Origin: Dipteronia dyeriana
Taxonomy: Eukaryota; Streptophyta; Magnoliopsida; Sapindales; Sapindaceae
Length of the DNA: 64,000 nucleotides
Assembly: GCA_032871835.1 (NCBI GenBank)
Contig: CM065298.1
Span: forward strand, 73,064,154-73,128,153
Reading direction: 5' to 3'
Each line of letters begins with the position of its first letter. The first letter of the stretch is position 1. Below, piece by piece: positions 60,501 to 64,000 of the stretch. Both the position numbers and the translations under genes were made by a program. The notes below the pieces were generated by a model that saw nothing but the letters and a program-made list of their open reading frames with translations, did no database searches and had not been told where the DNA came from.

Positions 60501-61660
60501 CCTGATAACAAGACGATCATCTGAGAGCAGCCTATTAATCGAGAGAACATATAAAGCATTATGATACTGTCTACGTCTGATAGAAGTGTGAAAGAAAGAT
60601 GAATTCGGTCTCCATCGCTATAAAAAAGCACTCATGTTTGCGTAACAACACAATTAAGCTCATGATGAACATGCGACTCAGCTAAAAACAACTCTTTTGA
60701 GAAATCTAGATCATATAACTGACGCTGAATAGACTGAATATCCCTTGATTTCTTAGAGATGTCAGCATTCAGATCACTAAAGGCTTCCCAATTCTAAATT
60801 TTGAGAACCTTTTTCAATTTCTCAAGCTTACTGACAACCACCTGAGGAGCCCTTCCCACAGAATGAGAATTCCACACACTGCGAACCAAATCCATAAAAT
60901 CAGGGTGATCCAACCATGTACTCTGAAACCGAAAAAGCCAAGGAATGGAGACCTCAATATTTGACAACCAAGTCAACAACTGGTAATGATCTGAAAGCCT
61001 ACGAGAGAGGGCCACACAGGAAATGGACAGCCAACAAGAAATGCAAACCCTCCAAGCCCAAAACTCTATCTAATCTCCTCTCAACTCTAGTTTGGATGGA
61101 ACGAGCCCTAACCCAAGTGAAACGAGCACCATGGGCATGAACACTAATCAACTCACAATCATCAATCATATTCCTGAAATCCTCAAAGAAGCTACGAGTA
61201 GGAGAACGAGAACCCAAAGACTAGTAAGCACCCATAATCGTATTGAAATCCCCAACCACCAACAAAGAAGAAGAAACTGAATTAACAATGTTCCGAAGAG
61301 AACTCCAAAGCAAAAAGATGAATAACCGCAGAAGTACTCACATAAACAAACATGTGCCAATGAACCTGAGAGCCAATAAAAAAAGAAACGGCAATCTGCT
61401 GCTCTTAGGAAGAACTACATGTGCATCACCAATAGAGTCATAAGCAAAAACCCAAATAGACGAATAGAACGCACCCCTATCATTCATTCCCACCCAATAC
61501 AGACCAAGAGAAGACCTGAAACTTGGAAAAATCGAAGCAAAAGCCACCATAGACTCGACAAGACAAACCGAAGAAGACAGATGCGAACAACATAAATCTT
61601 TGAGAACCCGCCACGTAGAGCCATTCCTGAAACCCTCTACAATTTTAGTAGAGAACACTA
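57600..61660 (-). mobile_element. Decayed plant LINE (L1-like), 5'-truncated
   Basis: The minus strand holds an endonuclease/exonuclease/phosphatase domain (about 60790-61660, with G-A-R-F-T-W-V-R and S-D-H-Y), reverse transcriptase (59290-60434, including P-D-G-F-S-S-R-F-Y-Q, F-R-P-I and a Y-I-D-N where Y-A-D-D is usual), the zinc-binding thumb region with F-W-H-D-N-W-L (58750-59004), and an RNase H end with G-N-R-N-T-D-A-L-S (57642-57899). This order is that of L1-type plant LINEs. Many stops and frameshifts separate the parts. No gag-like ORF1 is seen; homology begins at the start of the endonuclease, so the copy is truncated at its 5' end. The limits are approximate and no target duplication was identified. 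Confidence 0.82.
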
Positions 61661-63169
61661 ATAATTAGAAATTTTAAAAAACAAAATCAATGTTAAAATT
61701 AAAAACTATGGAAAACAACTTAAAGATGTTTTCTTTGTTTTTGTTTTTGTTTTTCAAAAAATCGCTCTTTTATTTTTTTTTCTTTCTTAATCATTCTTTT
61801 ATTATGTATATTTCTTCTGCTCCATCTTTCTTCTTCATCTTCTCTTATCCTTTGTTCTTCTTCTTCTCCATCTTTCTTCTTCTCCTTCTTCTTTTGATCT
61901 TTAGGAGTTAGTTAATTTTTGAGGAAGAAACCTAAGTAAGATTTCAATTTCAATTCACCCTCTATTTTATTGCTTGAATGTAATATATATTTCTAACTGT
62001 GGTTACTTAAATTTTCTGTACGGCGTGGCCTTGCATATTTTTAGCGTTTACAAAGTTATTGAAACTTTTTTTTTTTTTTAAATTATTAAACCTAAAACTT
62101 CTTGGATGTAGTTATGAGACTAGAGACTAGAGACTAGGAAGGGTTTATAGCCAGCTTCATCTTGTGAGTTATTGAAGCCCATTGTTAACTTATTATTTGG
62201 ATAATTAATATCTAAGACTGACAGTGATATTATGACTCGGTTGTCACTGAGTATCCATAGGAAGTCCACTGATATTATGACTCAGTTGTCACTGAGTATC
62301 CATAGGAAGTCCATCCACTACTGAAGTTATCAAGAGAATAAAGCTTCCTAGTGTTTAATTAAAGCCAATGTATAATATAATTGGCCAATGTAGCAGTTCA
62401 ATTTCATGAAATTAGTTTTTTTTTTTTTTTTTTGACATGATTTCATGAACTTAATTAGATTAGTACACAAATAAAAATACAGTTTTTAGTTTTATATATA
62501 TGAATCATATCCTTGCAATTTTTTCTCGGTGAACTATAAGTAAATATCAGTATGGATTGAAATATTGGGGGTCCAAATTTATGAAAATATTGGAGGAAAC
62601 ATTAACATCGGTTGCATACCTGGAGAAAAATGTAGATAAATAAATCGTTTGCGATTAAATTAATTAATTAAGAAATCTTTGTTTTCCCTGATTTCCATAT
62701 TAGTACCCAATATTATTATAATATCAAGGATGCATATCAATGAAAAAGAAAAAAGAAAGAAAACAACCTACAGAGTTACAGCCAAATCGAACAGTGATAT
62801 AAGCACATCTTTCAAATAATGTTTAGATTCTATAGGCTCAAATTGCCTCCAATTCCCAAGTGAAAAAATAAACAAACAAGTAAATAAAAATTATAAGGTG
62901 TTACAAGATCCAGCACAGCTCAAGGATCCAAGTTCTACTACTCAAATCTATCAAATGAGACAAGATTGATTCAATACAATGTATTTAGATTTTGGTTAAA
63001 GAGAGGGAATGGGACAATGATACATGATACATCAATATATATATATCTACGTACTAAGAATGACTGCAGAATACATCAAACCTGAGAGAGCTTCCCTGTT
63101 TGTAGAAAATTAAAGCATTAAAAAATCCATCAATGGAATTACTTTCACGTACAGAAGCCAAAAATTGTG
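61661..63169. other. Intergenic DNA with pyrimidine tract and short tandem repeat
   Basis: A T/C-rich stretch with TTC microsatellite (61790-61895) gives a meaningless Phe-rich frame. Poly-T tracts lie at 62067-62080 and 62420-62433. The right end would contain the 3' untranslated region of the bZIP gene, but I cannot mark its polyadenylation site. Confidence 0.5.
62226..62315. repeat. 45-bp tandem duplication
   Basis: GATATTATGACTC occurs at 62226 and 62271, with the 45-bp unit (including TTGTCACTGAGTATCCATAG) repeated with one difference. Confidence 0.88.
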
Positions 63170-63962
63170 TCAAGAAGTGGAACTACTTTCACTGGCAGAG
63201 AGAGAAGGACCTTCAGATTTGATAAAATTTGATCCATTACTACTCATATCAAGCTCCTGTAATCGACCAATCGAATCGTCCTGCAAAATATCCTAGACAG
63301 GATGATAATTTGTTTGATTATTGTGTAGATGGTAGTCTACCATGTGCATCATCGGTTGGGTGGCTGGTTGCTGTCCCAGCACCTGATGCATTCCCAAGTT
63401 AAACGACTCATCGGGGCTGATCAACTCCCCGGTTGCCATCTTCAGCCTCTCAACTTCCTTCTTCAGGGATTCATTCACAGCTTCATAACACCAAGCCAAC
63501 CAAAGATTTAATAATTGTCGTGACAAAATTACTGCTTTTTTGTGACTCGAATCCAAAATCAGTGACGATCTTATTTTAACCTGACACTTACCATCACAAA
63601 ACTGAGCTTGTTGCTCCATAGCCTGTAACTGAAACTTAAGCTCCGTATTTTCAGTACTCAAACCTGTGGTATCCCTCTACATAAAACAATATCTAGATAC
63701 AAATTAGATGGTTTTCGGACACTAGCACTTCAACCTTGGTAACCAAAAAATCAGTAAAATTTTAATATCCCTGAAACAGTAGTCAGCAATTTAGAGATCG
63801 GTAAACAAAAAAAGGTCGATAATTGTCACCTGAAATAAATTGAGTTGTGCAGAAAGAGTTGTAGCTTCAGTTTGAAGCGTTTGCACTTTGCGTTCAAGTT
63901 CCACTATATAACGAGCCTTCCTCTCTTTTGAACGAGCAGCCGACTGCTGATTTGCTAATATC
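63170..63962 (-). CDS. Group-I bZIP transcription factor (bZIP18/52, RF2b-like), 3' exons, partial
   Basis: Three exons can be read on the minus strand: 63962-63830 (basic region and first leucine heptads), 63676-63592 and 63480-63170, joined by GT/AG introns (donors GTGACA and GTAAGT; acceptors GTAG and GAAG). The basic region reads [13 protein letters not shown]; family members have N-R-Q at the second position, so an Arg that helps bind DNA is Gln here. The zipper continues with [11 protein letters not shown] and the next exon with [14 protein letters not shown] (63293-63295) in the last exon stops translation 40 codons before a downstream in-frame TGA (63170-63172), although the tail between them still looks like the family's C-terminus (G-R-L-Q-E-L-D). 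The N-terminal exon lies beyond the window. It would be a nuclear regulator if functional; it may be a pseudogene or a truncated allele. Confidence 0.82.
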
Positions 63963-64000
63963 CTAAAAATCATAAGATCGGTGTTCTTGATTTTGTCTGG

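Noticed and set aside
61690..61911. Phe-rich 73-codon frame resembling membrane segments
   Set aside because: Produced by a T/C tract and TTC microsatellite.
1..64000. tRNA and rRNA genes
   Set aside because: No cloverleaf with A and B box sequences and no rRNA-like conserved blocks were recognised by eye; a dedicated covariance search was not possible.

Overview
The window is plant nuclear DNA, AT-rich and dominated by nested transposable elements. Evidence for a plant is the set of families seen: Mutator-like elements carrying a DUF1985/Ulp1 gene, Ty1-copia elements, an endogenous caulimovirid (plant pararetrovirus), a plant-type LINE, a lipid-transfer-protein gene and a group-I bZIP gene. 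An angiosperm, probably a eudicot, is likely; the species cannot be read from the sequence. There are no rRNA or tRNA genes, CRISPR arrays or bacterial operons that I can support.

Layout. 1-6216: right part of Mutator-like element (MULE) copy A. 6217-11236: host DNA with simple repeats, MITE-like hairpins and a broken nsLTP1 gene (10863-11208). 11237-20060: MULE copy B, inserted just inside the intron of that nsLTP gene. 20061-20265: a short spacer. 20266-29256: MULE copy C, inverted relative to B. 29257-32367: non-coding DNA with an 80-bp satellite and a 127-bp duplication. 32368-37170: a Ty1-copia element on the minus strand with a perfect 5-bp target duplication. 37171-37877: a promoter-like or LTR-like flank. 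37878-55654: a second Ty1-copia element on the plus strand; its 3' LTR is split by an endogenous pararetrovirus (46383-54940, minus strand), which is itself split by a non-autonomous hAT element (49216-51394). 57600-61660: a decayed LINE on the minus strand. 63170-63962: the 3' exons of a bZIP transcription factor gene on the minus strand, running off the right edge.

How the parts work together. Each MULE holds two genes that converge: a DUF1985-Ulp1 (C48 SUMO-protease-like) gene from one end and a MuDR-type transposase (DNA-binding domain, DDE core, SWIM zinc finger, CCHC knuckles) from the other. Wherever it lies in the window, the 5' leader intron of each gene holds an array of roughly 20-bp units built on ATCGAGCTTTTTT. 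This is the least familiar structure in the window and the best candidate for something undescribed. Almost every coding region has stops or frameshifts. The best preserved blocks are the transposase core and the DUF1985 domain of copy C.

Nesting order read from the sequence: copia 2, then the pararetrovirus in its 3' LTR, then the hAT in the viral protease. No intact, clearly functional gene is complete within the window.
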